From Oceanisphaera arctica (GTDB lineage: Bacteria; Pseudomonadota; Gammaproteobacteria; Enterobacterales; Aeromonadaceae): DNA of 51,161 nt. The notes under the pieces were generated by a model, which did no database searches, was not told where the DNA came from, and was given only the letters and a program-made list of their open reading frames with translations. Both the position numbers and the translations under genes were made by a program. The stretch lies in contig NZ_MPZM01000019.1 of the NCBI RefSeq assembly GCF_002936955.1, positions 1 through 51,161 of the forward strand, written 5' to 3'. The stretch's first letter is position 1; the number at the start of each line of letters is the position of its first letter. Shown here in pieces: positions 32,187 through 41,730 of the stretch.

Positions 32187-33299
32187 TTATGGAGCAGCCA
32201 ACCAATGGGTAAGTAAAGCCTCGTATTCTGCCAGCACCTTGGGCCAAGTAAAATGCTTTTGAAAACGCTGCCTGCTAGCAGTTTTCATCCTCACTCTAGC
32301 TTGTTCATCTTCTAGCAAGCTGTCGAAGAGTGCCCTGCAGCTTGCTTCATCGGTAAAAGAAGCCGCTCCTTCCCCGACTACCCAGCGATTGAAAGGGTTA
32401 TCATGGGCTATAACAGGGCTACCAGCTCCCATTGCTTCTACCAAAGAGGGATTGGTCCCGCCAACTCTATGGCCATGCAGATAGAAACGACAATGAAAAC
32501 GCAAAGCTTGCACAACAGAAGCTTCATAGATGGCACCAGGGAACAGCACCTCACTGGAAGCTGCCGCCATAACTCGCCGATGGAAGGAATTTAAATCAGG
32601 CTCAAAGCGCCCCAGCACCACCAACTTATGCTGCCGTTCACGGGCACTGAAAGCCCGCACCATTTCCAGAATGGAGTTTTCTGGCTCAGGCCGGGCAATA
32701 ATCACTGAAAACGCCTCCGGCTCAAGATCCAGTGGCTGCAGTGCCAACGGATTTGCCTGCGCTAACTCATCGGCTCCGTAGGGGATCATGGCAATCTTAT
32801 GCTCACTCACCCGGGTAGCCAGATGATCCTTAATGCGAGGGTGATCAGCAATCAAATGCTGGCCAAGAAGGCAGCCTGCGCGTTCATTCAGCCAAAGCCA
32901 AGCCCGGGCCGGCCCGCTCCATTTGTCGCGCTGCCACTCTAGGCCGTCCATATTGAACAGATTGATCTGCCCGGAAAGCCGCTGCCACAGGTTGAACAGG
33001 GCGGTATTGTAGCCCAGAGTCAAACAAATGCCCGGCTGCCCGGCGGCATGGCGAGCCGCCTGCCAGTCGAACAGTATGGTGCCCACAGCACCTTGCCGGC
33101 TTACCGGAATATGCACCCGTTTTATGCCACACCATTCGCTCTCGGTCACCGGGCCCTTGCCCTGTTCCTGGCAATATACGGTAACCTGCCAGCCATGCTG
33201 CACCAGATATAACGACAACCGTTCGGCAAAGGTTTCAAAGCCGCCGTGGGCGGCGGGAATACCACGTATTCCCAAAATCAGTAACTGTTTGGCAGCCAT
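32187..33299 (-). CDS. glycosyltransferase, DUF1972 plus GT4 type
   Basis: 370 residues from the ATG at 33299 (AGGA 6 bases upstream). The start LLILGIRGIPAAHGGFETFAERL is the signature of the DUF1972 group, often found in rhamnosyltransferases such as WchF/WsaF. The second half has the GT4 nucleotide-sugar region HRVGGTNPSLVEAMGAGSPV. Given the rml genes in the operon, transfer of rhamnose is plausible but inferred. It is cytoplasmic or peripheral to the membrane. Confidence 0.85.
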   Translation of the reverse strand: MAAKQLLILGIRGIPAAHGGFETFAERLSLYLVQHGWQVTVYCQEQGKGPVTESEWCGIKRVHIPVSRQGAVGTILFDWQAARHAAGQPGICLTLGYNTALFNLWQRLSGQINLFNMDGLEWQRDKWSGPARAWLWLNERAGCLLGQHLIADHPRIKDHLATRVSEHKIAMIPYGADELAQANPLALQPLDLEPEAFSVIIARPEPENSILEMVRAFSARERQHKLVVLGRFEPDLNSFHRRVMAAASSEVLFPGAIYEASVVQALRFHCRFYLHGHRVGGTNPSLVEAMGAGSPVIAHDNPFNRWVVGEGAASFTDEASCRALFDSLLEDEQARVRMKTASRQRFQKHFTWPKVLAEYEALLTHWLAAP

Positions 33300-33306
33300 G
33301 AATGTC

Positions 33307-34374
33307 CTAATCAACAATATCGAGCAGTGCTCGTTTAAACGCCTGCGGGCAAAAGTCGGCAGCCCGGGCTCTGGCCCGCTGCGAAAAGGCCCGGTAACAG
33401 TCTGGATCGGTCAGCCAGCGCTCAAGGTGAGCCGTAACGGTCTGAGTGTCCGTTCCCTGCACCAGAAAACCTTCAACTCCATCACGCACAATTTCGGCGG
33501 GTCCCCCCACTGGGGGCACAATCACTGGCAGGCCGTGACCCATGGCTTCCACTATGGTCAGACCAAAGGTTTCTACCCACTCATCGGGCCGGGACAGATT
33601 AAGCAATACCGAGGCACGACAATAAAAGGGCGTCACATCCTGCTGGCGAGCCACCAGGGTGAGGTTGTCAGGCAGGGCGAAGGTGGAAAAATAGCGGTCT
33701 ATTTCGATCTGATCGGCATTCAGCACCAGAGTGAAGCGCATCTCGGCTCGATGTTGCAATCCACTGGCCAGGTACACGAATTCATCCACTCCCTTGTAGG
33801 CTTTGAGCGAACACACCATCAACACGTCAAAGCCGGACTTTGAATGCTCCGGCTCGACCGGTGGCTCGACGGCGTTGTACAACAACCGTTGCTCTTTACC
33901 GACAAAGCCCTCTGCCTGCCGCAAAAAACCGGAAACAAATACCACTTTATCGGCGGTTAACCGAATCACCGCCCGTAAACAGCGCTTGAACAAAGGCGGT
34001 CTGATGGACGTTTCGTGCACATGGTAAATGACAGGCTTACCCATCAACCAGGCGGCCAGTGCTGCCCCGGCCGGCATCATGGTATTGATATAAAAACAAA
34101 CATTCCGGGGCCAGTAGCGCAAACACTGAAAAAACAGCAAAGTCTGGCCCAATGCATACCAGAACAACGTGAGCCAGTGGTTTTCGCTACGCTGATAGAA
34201 CAGCCGACGGCGCCGCACCGGCACCGCGCTCAGGCAGCCATCACTATGGCCGCTGGTGAGCAACTCGCCGCTTCTGCCGGCCCGGTGCAGCGCCGTAATC
34301 ACCTGCGCCAGCACCCTGGGGCTGCCGCTGCGATCGTTGTAGAGATGCACAAATACAATATGAGGCGGCATCAT
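33307..34374 (-). CDS. glycosyltransferase family 4
   Basis: 355 residues from the ATG at 34374; a GTG four codons upstream is also open. N-terminal PHIVFVHLYNDRSGSPRVLAQ fits a GT-B acceptor domain with the Gly-rich loop replaced by SGSPR. The C-terminal donor domain has the E-x7-E signature in EWVETFGLTIVEAMGHGLPV. The central segment VIYHVHETSIRPPLFKRCL lies near the active cleft. It adds a sugar during O-polysaccharide assembly; the specificity is unknown. It is separated by 7 bases from the following glycosyltransferase gene. Confidence 0.85.
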   Translation of the reverse strand: MMPPHIVFVHLYNDRSGSPRVLAQVITALHRAGRSGELLTSGHSDGCLSAVPVRRRRLFYQRSENHWLTLFWYALGQTLLFFQCLRYWPRNVCFYINTMMPAGAALAAWLMGKPVIYHVHETSIRPPLFKRCLRAVIRLTADKVVFVSGFLRQAEGFVGKEQRLLYNAVEPPVEPEHSKSGFDVLMVCSLKAYKGVDEFVYLASGLQHRAEMRFTLVLNADQIEIDRYFSTFALPDNLTLVARQQDVTPFYCRASVLLNLSRPDEWVETFGLTIVEAMGHGLPVIVPPVGGPAEIVRDGVEGFLVQGTDTQTVTAHLERWLTDPDCYRAFSQRARARAADFCPQAFKRALLDIVD

Positions 34375-34408
34375 TCGTGGCCCCACTTTGGCCGCATCGC
34401 CAACATGC

Positions 34409-36652
34409 TCACGATTTGGATTTGGGTAAAATTTCGTGAAGCTGTTTCTTGCTCAATCGCTGTTTCAGCTTCTGCTGCCACGAATAGGGCACCAATCGGA
34501 TAAAACCACGTACACCGGGCCAGTGACGCACCCGCCACAGCATCAGCAGCAGCCGTTCGCGGCCCGTAAGCGGGCCGGGAGCCAGCTCTGGCCGCTGCAG
34601 TTGCTCCACCAGCTCAGCGGTATGGCGCAAGGTGTCGGCCAGCGACTCCTGCACGGTCGGGACAGGCTGCAACTCGGCCAGATAATGCCGGCGATAGTAG
34701 CCCTGGGCGGGAGACGGGCAGGCCGCATACTCAAGGCCTGCATGCTCGGCTGCTAGCCAGTCGCTCACCGGCTTGCCGGCAGCCAAGGCCAGCCAAAACG
34801 CAACCACCTGCTCTGCAGGCATATTCCACGGCAACATATAACTTTGCGGTCGCCCCCGGGTTCGCTCGGCAAAAGCCCCGATATCGGGGAATACCACCGG
34901 CAGGCCCCGACCCAATGCTGTAGACAGGGTATAGCTGTAGGTTTCGGGACACAGGGCCGGAAACCAGGTTACATCGGCACCAATCTCATCCAGCTTGCTC
35001 TGCAGATTTTCTGGCTGGTAAGGGCCGTGGTTGATCAGACCTTGCAAGGGTTTGAAAGCATACCCCAGCAAATGAAACTCCACCCGGCCTGTCAGCCGCT
35101 GCGCCACCTGCTCCAGCAACAAGGCGCCCTTTTCACGGCTAAGCGCCCCCAGCACCAGCACCTTGAGTTTTTTACCTTCTGCAGGCTGCCAGGGTACTAC
35201 CGGCGGCCAGGACTGCTGCTCGCTGTCCGGATGCCAGGCCACCACACTATTGGCCGCCAGCACCTTGTCGCCAAAACCGGTCAAAAAACGCGCTGCCACA
35301 TCCTGTGACGGAAACACCACCTGTTCCGCACCCTGCAACAAGGGAAGGTGAGCCTCACGCCAGCCGGCAGCCGACATGCCCTCGGGCAACGGATAATGCT
35401 GGGCGCACTGAGCATCTCGCTGTCGCGCTTCATCACCGGCAAAGCGCCCTTGTGCATCGGTCAGGCTAGGGTTGGCATTCAGCAGGTAATAATCGTGGAT
35501 GGTCATCATATAGCCACAGCCAAGCTGTTGCGGCAACTCCAACACCGGCTCGGGCACCCCCAAGGTGTGATGCAGATGCATCCGCGCCACTCCCAGCCAC
35601 CGCAACAGGTCCAGCAGTTCCTGGTGCTGCTCCGGCTGCTGTAGGTTGAAGTGCATGCCATCGCTAGCCGCGGCAGACAGGTGCAGCCAAACGCCACCGG
35701 CAGTGTTGGCCGGAGTCAGGCGCAAAAAGCAGGTACCATCGCCATAAAACGACTGCAACTCGGCCAGGTGCTGGTTAACCCCTCCGCCAAGGCAGTGCGA
35801 CACCAGCAATATAACAGGCGCCGGATGGCAGCGAATAATGGCCAGCGCCGCCATCCGGCGGGCCTTTTTCGCCGGATCGGCGGCAATAAAGCGCTGTACC
35901 TGATCGTTGTAGTCCGGGTGCAATCCCAGCAGCAGCTCAATGGCCTTGGCCTTACGCGGATCGCCTTCTTCCTGAAAACTCACCCCGCCCTTGTGATAGG
36001 CAAACACATTGAGCTGGTGATAATTCACAAACCCGGCCTTGGCGGCGCGCTGGCACCAGTCGTTTTCTTCACCATAGCCCTTGCCGAAGGTGGCTTCGTC
36101 GAACAGGCCTACCGCATCCATGCAGTTCCGGCGCATGTACATGCAAAAGCCGACACCGGTAGGCACTTCCACCAGCGGATCGGCCAGCGAAAGCTGTGCG
36201 AATACCGCGTCCAGCTCGGTCACATTCAGCCCGGCGAACAAGTCATTGTCGGCGCAAAAATTCGGGAAGCTGCAAATGGTGGCGTTGTTGGAAAACGGCG
36301 TCAGGCTCGCCACCTTGTCGTGGGCGTAGGCCGCTTCGCGCATGCGCTCCAGCCAGTCGGACGCGGGTACCTCCACATCGCTGTTAAGCAACAAGACATC
36401 GCGCTCGGGGTTAAGCTCCATCCCACGGTTCACCGTGCCTACAAAACCCAGGTTGTGCTCGTTTTCCAGCAGGGTAAAGGCGCCCTCGGCCGCCTGCTGC
36501 CGCAGCCAGGCCGTCAGCCCCGGCTCGGGCGAGGCATCGTTGATCACAATCAACTGTGCCCACTCGGGCAACCTCGGCAGGGTGGAAAGAATACATTCCT
36601 GCGTTTCCTGCAGGCCGCGATATACGGGAATAATGACGTCTAATGGGTTCAT
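34409..36652 (-). CDS. two-domain glycosyltransferase (GT2 plus GT-B)
   Basis: 747 residues. Residues 1-260 form a GT2 (GT-A fold) domain: DVIIPVYRGLQET, IVINDASPEPGL, the DxD-like LLLNSDVEVP, and GFCMYMRRNCMDAVGLFDE. The rest (about 275-660) is a GT-B type domain with ILLVSHCLGGGVNQHLAEL, MMTIHDYYLLN and a donor region (LGALSREKGALLLEQV, ALGRGLPVVFPDIGAF). The tail is a basic helix. It may add two different linkages per cycle, as dual-domain enzymes of ABC-type O-antigens do. The ribosome site is weak, so it may depend on coupling to the gene 19 bases upstream. Confidence 0.85.
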   Translation of the reverse strand: MNPLDVIIPVYRGLQETQECILSTLPRLPEWAQLIVINDASPEPGLTAWLRQQAAEGAFTLLENEHNLGFVGTVNRGMELNPERDVLLLNSDVEVPASDWLERMREAAYAHDKVASLTPFSNNATICSFPNFCADNDLFAGLNVTELDAVFAQLSLADPLVEVPTGVGFCMYMRRNCMDAVGLFDEATFGKGYGEENDWCQRAAKAGFVNYHQLNVFAYHKGGVSFQEEGDPRKAKAIELLLGLHPDYNDQVQRFIAADPAKKARRMAALAIIRCHPAPVILLVSHCLGGGVNQHLAELQSFYGDGTCFLRLTPANTAGGVWLHLSAAASDGMHFNLQQPEQHQELLDLLRWLGVARMHLHHTLGVPEPVLELPQQLGCGYMMTIHDYYLLNANPSLTDAQGRFAGDEARQRDAQCAQHYPLPEGMSAAGWREAHLPLLQGAEQVVFPSQDVAARFLTGFGDKVLAANSVVAWHPDSEQQSWPPVVPWQPAEGKKLKVLVLGALSREKGALLLEQVAQRLTGRVEFHLLGYAFKPLQGLINHGPYQPENLQSKLDEIGADVTWFPALCPETYSYTLSTALGRGLPVVFPDIGAFAERTRGRPQSYMLPWNMPAEQVVAFWLALAAGKPVSDWLAAEHAGLEYAACPSPAQGYYRRHYLAELQPVPTVQESLADTLRHTAELVEQLQRPELAPGPLTGRERLLLMLWRVRHWPGVRGFIRLVPYSWQQKLKQRLSKKQLHEILPKSKS

Positions 36653-36671
36653 ATATGAATATCGTTATAAG

Positions 36672-38249
36672 TTATCGGGTTACGCCGGATGACCGGCCCA
36701 GCAGCCGACGCACAGCCCGCAGGCAGCGCCACACAGGGTGAGCCTGCATACGTTGCAGCGCGGCTTCCAGCTCGCGATTGTGATATTGCAACTGGCTCAG
36801 TTGCTCAGCGCCTTGCTGCTGTTGCTGCTCCAGATGCGCCAGGCAGGAATCAATAGCGGGCTGATGCATGACAACAAACTCCAGTTCCACTTCCAGCGAG
36901 GCCTGTTCGGTTACACCGGCCTCGCTCACCGTCAGCCACCACTGGGGATCCCGGGTCAGAAAATAGTAACACTCATCTTCCCGCCACAGGGCATTGCTTG
37001 TCACTCGGGCGGCCAGCTCCTGTCGGGTGCCGTTGTGCAGCAGCACCATAGAGCGCAGCCGCACCACACAGGGGGCATCCAGCGGATCGAGCCGCAACGC
37101 CCGCACCTGCCCCTGCTGTCCGGCTTCGTGCAAGGCAAACTGCAACCTCGTGCGGGCATAGGGCGGTGTCAGCTCGCGGCTCGTCTGGTGCTGCTCACAA
37201 AAGCCGGCTCCCTGGTCGATGTAGAGCCTGGTGTGCAGCGTTTGAGGTTGTCGGGCTCGGCGCATATATTCCCGCTGACGCAGGGCAATGACCCGATAAC
37301 AATCGGTACTCGGTGGCAGTGGCGGTTGCTCGGCCCGGCTCAGTACCTCGGTGAGACACTCTCCCAGATGATAACGATCCCGGGCCAGGGCCACAAAGCC
37401 GTCAGCCACCTGCCGGGCGACGGCAAAACCGTCGACCAGCGCGTCGGCCAGTTGTGCCGCAGAACGTGCCGTTGGCGAGCAGCGACCGGAAAAATTGTAC
37501 TCCGCCGCCCGTTCAATGTTTGCCGGGCTCAACCAGCCGGGGCCGGCGAAGTGGTCATAACAGAACACAGGTAGGCCCATGGCCAAGCCGTATTGCACGG
37601 TGCGCCCAATGCTGATCACACCGTCAAACTCCCCCAGCAGCGCGGGGGTGACCAGCTCAAACCGCCCCTCCTTGCCAAACAGGGTTACCTCCACCCCCCG
37701 CTCGGCCAGCAGCGGCAACGCCGCCTTCAGCTCAGGCGGTACATGGTTGGACACCAGCGCCAGCCTGGGCCGTTCGGCCGGCGGGCCAGGCCTGTGCTCA
37801 AAAAACGCCTCGCTGACCGGGTTGGAAAACAGCGCCACCCGCTCCGCCGCCAACCCCATCTCGAGCAGGGTGGCCCGGGTTTCCGGCGAGTTGGCCAGAA
37901 ACAGGTTGACCCGATCTGCACACAGGGGTGGCGACTCCAGCGGCTCATAGGGCGACAACGAAGAAAAAATAACCCGCTCGGCGGTGATCCCCAGCTCCAG
38001 CAGGCAATAGTCCAGGGTGGTGAAATGATGAGCCCAGATCAGATCAAAATGCGCCGGCTCCAGGGTGTCCAGCAACACGGGGGCAATGCCCAGCTCCCGC
38101 ACCTGCCTCGCCAATGGCTCGTCGTGCTCAAAACAGGCCAGAGTCACCAGCCAGCCCCGGCGCAAAAAGGCGCCGGCCAGATCAAGACAGGCCAGCTCGG
38201 AACCGGTGAAATCGCGCAGGAACTGGTTGGTAACGAGAACGGAGATCAT
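36672..38249 (-). CDS. GT-B-like O-polysaccharide protein with C-terminal coiled coil
   Basis: 525 residues from the ATG at 38249, which overlaps the preceding gene by ATGA. The first 320 or so residues look like a GT-B fold (ISVLVTNQFLRDFTGSELAC, IWAHHFTTLDYCLLELG, FDGVISIGRTVQYGLAMGLP). Residues about 335-480 form a separate region with LYIDQGAGFCEQ and ALRLDPLDAPCVVRL, a beta-rich type seen in multidomain O-antigen enzymes. A Gln-rich coiled coil (CLAHLEQQQQQGAEQLSQLQ) and a basic Trp-containing tail (PVWRCLRAVRRLLG) end the protein. That tail could touch the membrane. Catalytic activity is not certain. Confidence 0.7.
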   Translation of the reverse strand: MISVLVTNQFLRDFTGSELACLDLAGAFLRRGWLVTLACFEHDEPLARQVRELGIAPVLLDTLEPAHFDLIWAHHFTTLDYCLLELGITAERVIFSSLSPYEPLESPPLCADRVNLFLANSPETRATLLEMGLAAERVALFSNPVSEAFFEHRPGPPAERPRLALVSNHVPPELKAALPLLAERGVEVTLFGKEGRFELVTPALLGEFDGVISIGRTVQYGLAMGLPVFCYDHFAGPGWLSPANIERAAEYNFSGRCSPTARSAAQLADALVDGFAVARQVADGFVALARDRYHLGECLTEVLSRAEQPPLPPSTDCYRVIALRQREYMRRARQPQTLHTRLYIDQGAGFCEQHQTSRELTPPYARTRLQFALHEAGQQGQVRALRLDPLDAPCVVRLRSMVLLHNGTRQELAARVTSNALWREDECYYFLTRDPQWWLTVSEAGVTEQASLEVELEFVVMHQPAIDSCLAHLEQQQQQGAEQLSQLQYHNRELEAALQRMQAHPVWRCLRAVRRLLGRSSGVTR

Positions 38250-39073
38250 GGCTGCGGATAAATGCATCGGGCCCGAGCGAACAACTCGTCACCCCAGGAG
38301 TAAAGCGGGGTGTCAAAGTCCGACACCCCCCGGTGAATGGCCTGCCCCTTGCGGGCCTGCCACTTCTTGCCATAAGGCTCGTAAGGAAAGTGATTGATGT
38401 AATAGTCGCAGGTGTCTTCCCACTGGGATTCTGAAATGGCCTTGCCATAGTGCTGCACCGCAAAGCGCACCGCCACCCGGGCGGCGGGCGGCAGATCCGG
38501 CTCGCGCCGGTCCAGTCCCTCGAAACGGGGAGCAGCCGACAGCCGGAACAGCATCAGAATATCGCGTCGTTCGACCCCAAAATGACGGCGAAAATCCAGC
38601 AGGGGGCCTCGGCGGTAAGGAGCGCTGTCATCGGGGGTCATGTAAGCGTCGAACAGCGACAGCCGCACCCCGTCCAGCTCGAGGGCCTGCTCGCTGTGAA
38701 CAAAGCCGCGAATATCACCCACATAGCGCTCGTCGGCATCGGCGCAGAACAGCCACTCGGGCTGGTAGCGGGCCGCCAGGTCCATCAGGCAACGGCGGTG
38801 CTCGGTTTCGGCCTTGAGCCGGTCTTGCACCGAAGGCGCCCATTTCTTGTTGCGCACCAGCGCCAGTACTGCCGGATGGCGGACCAACAGCTCGGCGGTG
38901 TTGTCGGTAGAGGCATCGTCAAAGGCCACAATACCGTCGCAAAAGCGGCTCAGGTGCTCTAGGGTATCTTCGATGATCAGGCTTTCGTTGCGTACCCTAA
39001 GCACCGCAATCAGCTTGTATGTTTTCAGCCCGGGCCGAACAAACAGCCGGGTACTCAAGTTGCCAAACAGCAT
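38246..39073 (-). CDS. glycosyltransferase family 2
   Basis: 275 residues from the ATG at 39073, which shares one base with the stop of the wzt gene (TGATG) and follows GGGAG. GT-A features are KLIAVLRVRNESLIIEDTL, VAFDDASTDNTAELL and the DxD motif in FCADADERYVGD. The DADER sequence is typical of transferases annotated as WaaE/KdtX-like or of cps GT2 enzymes. The C-terminal part is rich in aromatic residues. It acts in the cytoplasm on the growing lipid-linked chain. Confidence 0.85.
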   Translation of the reverse strand: MLFGNLSTRLFVRPGLKTYKLIAVLRVRNESLIIEDTLEHLSRFCDGIVAFDDASTDNTAELLVRHPAVLALVRNKKWAPSVQDRLKAETEHRRCLMDLAARYQPEWLFCADADERYVGDIRGFVHSEQALELDGVRLSLFDAYMTPDDSAPYRRGPLLDFRRHFGVERRDILMLFRLSAAPRFEGLDRREPDLPPAARVAVRFAVQHYGKAISESQWEDTCDYYINHFPYEPYGKKWQARKGQAIHRGVSDFDTPLYSWGDELFARARCIYPQP

Positions 39074-40257
39074 CACCACTCCCACTCGTGCTTGCAACGG
39101 AACATTCCCTCGGCCACCGGCAGCTTTTGTGCCGATAGCAAGGGGGAAACCCGAAAATGCGCGGCCTGATCCAGCCGGTCGTAAGAAAACATACCCTGAT
39201 TATCAGACACCACCACGGTAACGCTGTAATCGCCGGCCACCAGATCGTTGTCGGGAATACACAGCCGCACCGTGCCGGGCCGGCCGGTCAGGCACAGATC
39301 GTCACGCAGGGTATTGAACAGGGTCACCATACGCCCCTCGGCGTTATAGAGCAGCACCCCCAGGGCGTAGTCGTCGCAAGGCTTGTTGAACGCCAGGCGA
39401 ATGGTAGCCTCTATATCGTCGCCGGTACGGTAGCCGGCCTGGTCCAGTTCCATACCCAGCACCGTGATGGTGCTGTCGCCGCCCTCGGCCCGGCGCGGCG
39501 CCCCGACCGGTGCCCGGTTTGCGGCCTGGCTCGCCTCGGCGTAGGCATCGCACACCTTGTGGGCCACATCGTCCATGACCAGACGACCCCGTTCCAGCCA
39601 GATGGCCCGGTTGCAAAAATTGCGAATGCTGGGCAGTGAGTGGCTGACAAACAAAATCGCCCTGTCGTCGCGGATCATCGACTTCATGCGCAGAATGCAT
39701 TTTTCCTGGAACGCCATATCGCCCACGCTGAGCGCCTCGTCCACAATCAGCACGTCGGGATCCACGTTTATGGCCACCGCAAAGGCCAGCCGGGCGAACA
39801 TGCCGCTGCTGTACATCTTCACCGGCTGGTGCACAAAGTCGCCAATATCGGCAAAGGCCAGAATGTCGTCGAGCCTGGCGGCCATTTGCTCGCGCCGGTA
39901 GCCGAGCAGGGTACCCTGCAGATAGATGTTTTCCAGCCCGCTGTAGTCGGGGTTGAAGCCGGCGCCCAGCTCCAGCAGCGACGACACCCGCCCCTGCACG
40001 GTGGCGCGCCCCTGGCTGGGGGTGAGTACACCGGTAATGATTTTAAGCAGGGTGCTCTTGCCGGCGCCGTTGTTGCCGAGCACCCCCACCACCTCGCCCT
40101 TTTTCACCTCGAAGCTGACATCGCTCAAGGCATGAAACTCGGTGTGATACCGCTTGCCAAAGGGGTTGAGCGCCTCTTTCAGCCGGTCGCGCGGGCTGGG
40201 ATAAAGGCGAAACAGCTTGCCCAGATGCTGTGCCCTGATTGCCGTATTTCTGTTCAT
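39073..40257 (-). CDS. wzt: O-polysaccharide ABC exporter ATPase with C-terminal sugar-binding domain
   Basis: 394 residues from the ATG at 40257, which overlaps the permease stop (TGATG). The ATPase half has Walker A GNNGAGKST, signature MYSSGMFARLAFA, Walker B VLIVDEALSVGD and switch His in FVSHSLPSI. The second half (from about residue 260) is a beta-rich Wzt_C-type domain (GDDIEATIRLAFNKPCDDYA, DYSVTVVVSDNQGMFSYD). In characterised Wzt proteins this domain binds the capped non-reducing end and gives substrate specificity. Its presence predicts a chain-capping modification, yet no methyltransferase or kinase like WbdD is visible in the operon. Confidence 0.93.
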   Translation of the reverse strand: MNRNTAIRAQHLGKLFRLYPSPRDRLKEALNPFGKRYHTEFHALSDVSFEVKKGEVVGVLGNNGAGKSTLLKIITGVLTPSQGRATVQGRVSSLLELGAGFNPDYSGLENIYLQGTLLGYRREQMAARLDDILAFADIGDFVHQPVKMYSSGMFARLAFAVAINVDPDVLIVDEALSVGDMAFQEKCILRMKSMIRDDRAILFVSHSLPSIRNFCNRAIWLERGRLVMDDVAHKVCDAYAEASQAANRAPVGAPRRAEGGDSTITVLGMELDQAGYRTGDDIEATIRLAFNKPCDDYALGVLLYNAEGRMVTLFNTLRDDLCLTGRPGTVRLCIPDNDLVAGDYSVTVVVSDNQGMFSYDRLDQAAHFRVSPLLSAQKLPVAEGMFRCKHEWEW

Positions 40258-41117
40258 CAGATCACATCCGCAAAATGAGGCCGCAGCTTGCGAAACACCA
40301 GGGCCCCCGTTACAAAAAGGGTGCCGGTAATCAACCAAAACTGCAGGGTCAGCCCCGGTTGCTGCCAGAACCACTGTTGGTGGATCAGGCTGTCACGATA
40401 GCCCTCCACCAGGTAATAAATCGGGTTGAGTTGCACCAACGACTGAAAGCGCTCGGGCAGCATGGCCACAGACCAGAACACCGGTGTCAACCAGAAGCCA
40501 AACTGCACCACCATGGCCACCAGCTGGCCCAAATCGCGCACAAACACCACCACGGCGCTGGTCAGCCAGCTCAGGCCCTGCACCAGCACCAAGGTAGCCA
40601 GCAAATAATAGGGTATCTGCAACCAGTAAAGGCTGGGCCGGTAGCCGTACCCCAGATACATGGCCAGCATCACTGCCACAAAAAACAGGTGGATCACCAG
40701 CGCCGAAATAATCTGGATCATCGGCAGCAGCGCCACCCGAAACACGATTTTCTTGACCAGAAAGCTGTGGTTCAGCACCGACTGGGTGGCGCTTTGCAGA
40801 CTTTCGGCCACAAACAGCCAGGGCACCATGCCGGTGATCAGCCACAGAATAAAGGGAAAGTCGGCCACCGGCTTGCTTTTGAAACCCACTTCAAACACAA
40901 ACCAGAAAATGGCGATCAGCACGCTGGGCTGCACAAAGGCCCACAGCATGCCGAGTTGGTTGGTCATGTAGCGGGCACGAAAATCGTTTTTGGCTAAGCT
41001 GAGCAAGAGTCCGCGGCTTTGCCAGAGGTCGCGCCCGAAGCGGCGCAGCGCAACAAGATGATTCACAAGAATACCCACATAATAAAAAGCCGCTAGTGTA
41101 CCCAAAAGTGCCTTCAA
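40257..41117 (-). CDS. wzm: O-polysaccharide ABC exporter permease
   Basis: Up to 286 residues. The frame opens at a TTG (41117); GTG codons at 41078 and 41066 are alternatives, and none has a good ribosome site, so the start is uncertain. The protein is an ABC-2 type permease with six helices: LSLAKNDFRARYMTNQLGMLWAFVQP at the amphipathic entry helix and first helix, WLITGMVPWLFVAESLQSA and LNPIYYLVEGYRDSL near the end. With Wzt it extrudes the lipid-linked polysaccharide across the inner membrane. It lies 70 bases after rmlC. Confidence 0.9.
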   Translation of the reverse strand: MKALLGTLAAFYYVGILVNHLVALRRFGRDLWQSRGLLLSLAKNDFRARYMTNQLGMLWAFVQPSVLIAIFWFVFEVGFKSKPVADFPFILWLITGMVPWLFVAESLQSATQSVLNHSFLVKKIVFRVALLPMIQIISALVIHLFFVAVMLAMYLGYGYRPSLYWLQIPYYLLATLVLVQGLSWLTSAVVVFVRDLGQLVAMVVQFGFWLTPVFWSVAMLPERFQSLVQLNPIYYLVEGYRDSLIHQQWFWQQPGLTLQFWLITGTLFVTGALVFRKLRPHFADVI

Positions 41118-41187
41118 GCAACAGCATGAGGGAAAGGAACAAATTTCTTCCGAATCAACAAACTATGTGTAAGGCCAGATAGAATAA

Positions 41188-41730
41188 TCAATCGAAGCAT
41201 TCTGCCTGTAAAAACAGTGAACCCTGACGGTCCTTAGTAGACAAAGCAGGCTGTTGCTGTGACCAATCAATAGCAAGAGTAAGATCATTCCAGATAATAC
41301 AACGTTCGTGGTCAGGAGCGTAATAATCGGTGGTTTTATAAAGGAACTCTGCTACTTCGGAAAGAACTACAAAGCCATGTGCAAAGCCTTCTGGCACCCA
41401 CAGCTGGCGCTTGTTTTCGGCAGACAGGTGCACACCCACCCACTGGCCAAAAGTGAGGGAAGAACGACGGAGATCCACGGCCACATCGAATACTTCGCCC
41501 AAGCTGCAACGCACCAGCTTGCCTTGAGGTTGCTTTATCTGATAATGCAGACCACGTAAAACTCCTTTTGTTGAGCGGGAGTGGTTGTCTTGTACAAAGT
41601 TTACTTTTCGGCCTATGGCTTGTTCAAACTGTTGCTGGTTAAAGCTCTCAAAAAAAAAGCCGCGCTCATCACCAAATACTTTCGGCTCTAAAATCAGTAC
41701 ATCGGGAATGGTAGTTTTTATTACATTCAT
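41188..41730 (-). CDS. rfbC: dTDP-4-dehydrorhamnose 3,5-epimerase
   Basis: 180 residues, normal for RmlC. The start overlaps the rmlA stop (ATGA). Conserved text includes [34 protein letters not shown] with the catalytic His in [20 protein letters not shown] and [14 protein letters not shown]. The conserved active-site Tyr lies in [12 protein letters not shown]. It makes the third step of dTDP-L-rhamnose synthesis. The order here is rmlB-D-A-C. Confidence 0.95.
   Translation of the reverse strand: MNVIKTTIPDVLILEPKVFGDERGFFFESFNQQQFEQAIGRKVNFVQDNHSRSTKGVLRGLHYQIKQPQGKLVRCSLGEVFDVAVDLRRSSLTFGQWVGVHLSAENKRQLWVPEGFAHGFVVLSEVAEFLYKTTDYYAPDHERCIIWNDLTLAIDWSQQQPALSTKDRQGSLFLQAECFD

Noticed and set aside
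40891-41142. Alternative frame at the wzm 5' end that begins with an ATG, suggesting a frameshift
   Set aside because: The alternative frame soon becomes nonsense text, while the TTG-led frame continues directly into conserved permease sequence; a weak non-ATG start is the simpler explanation.
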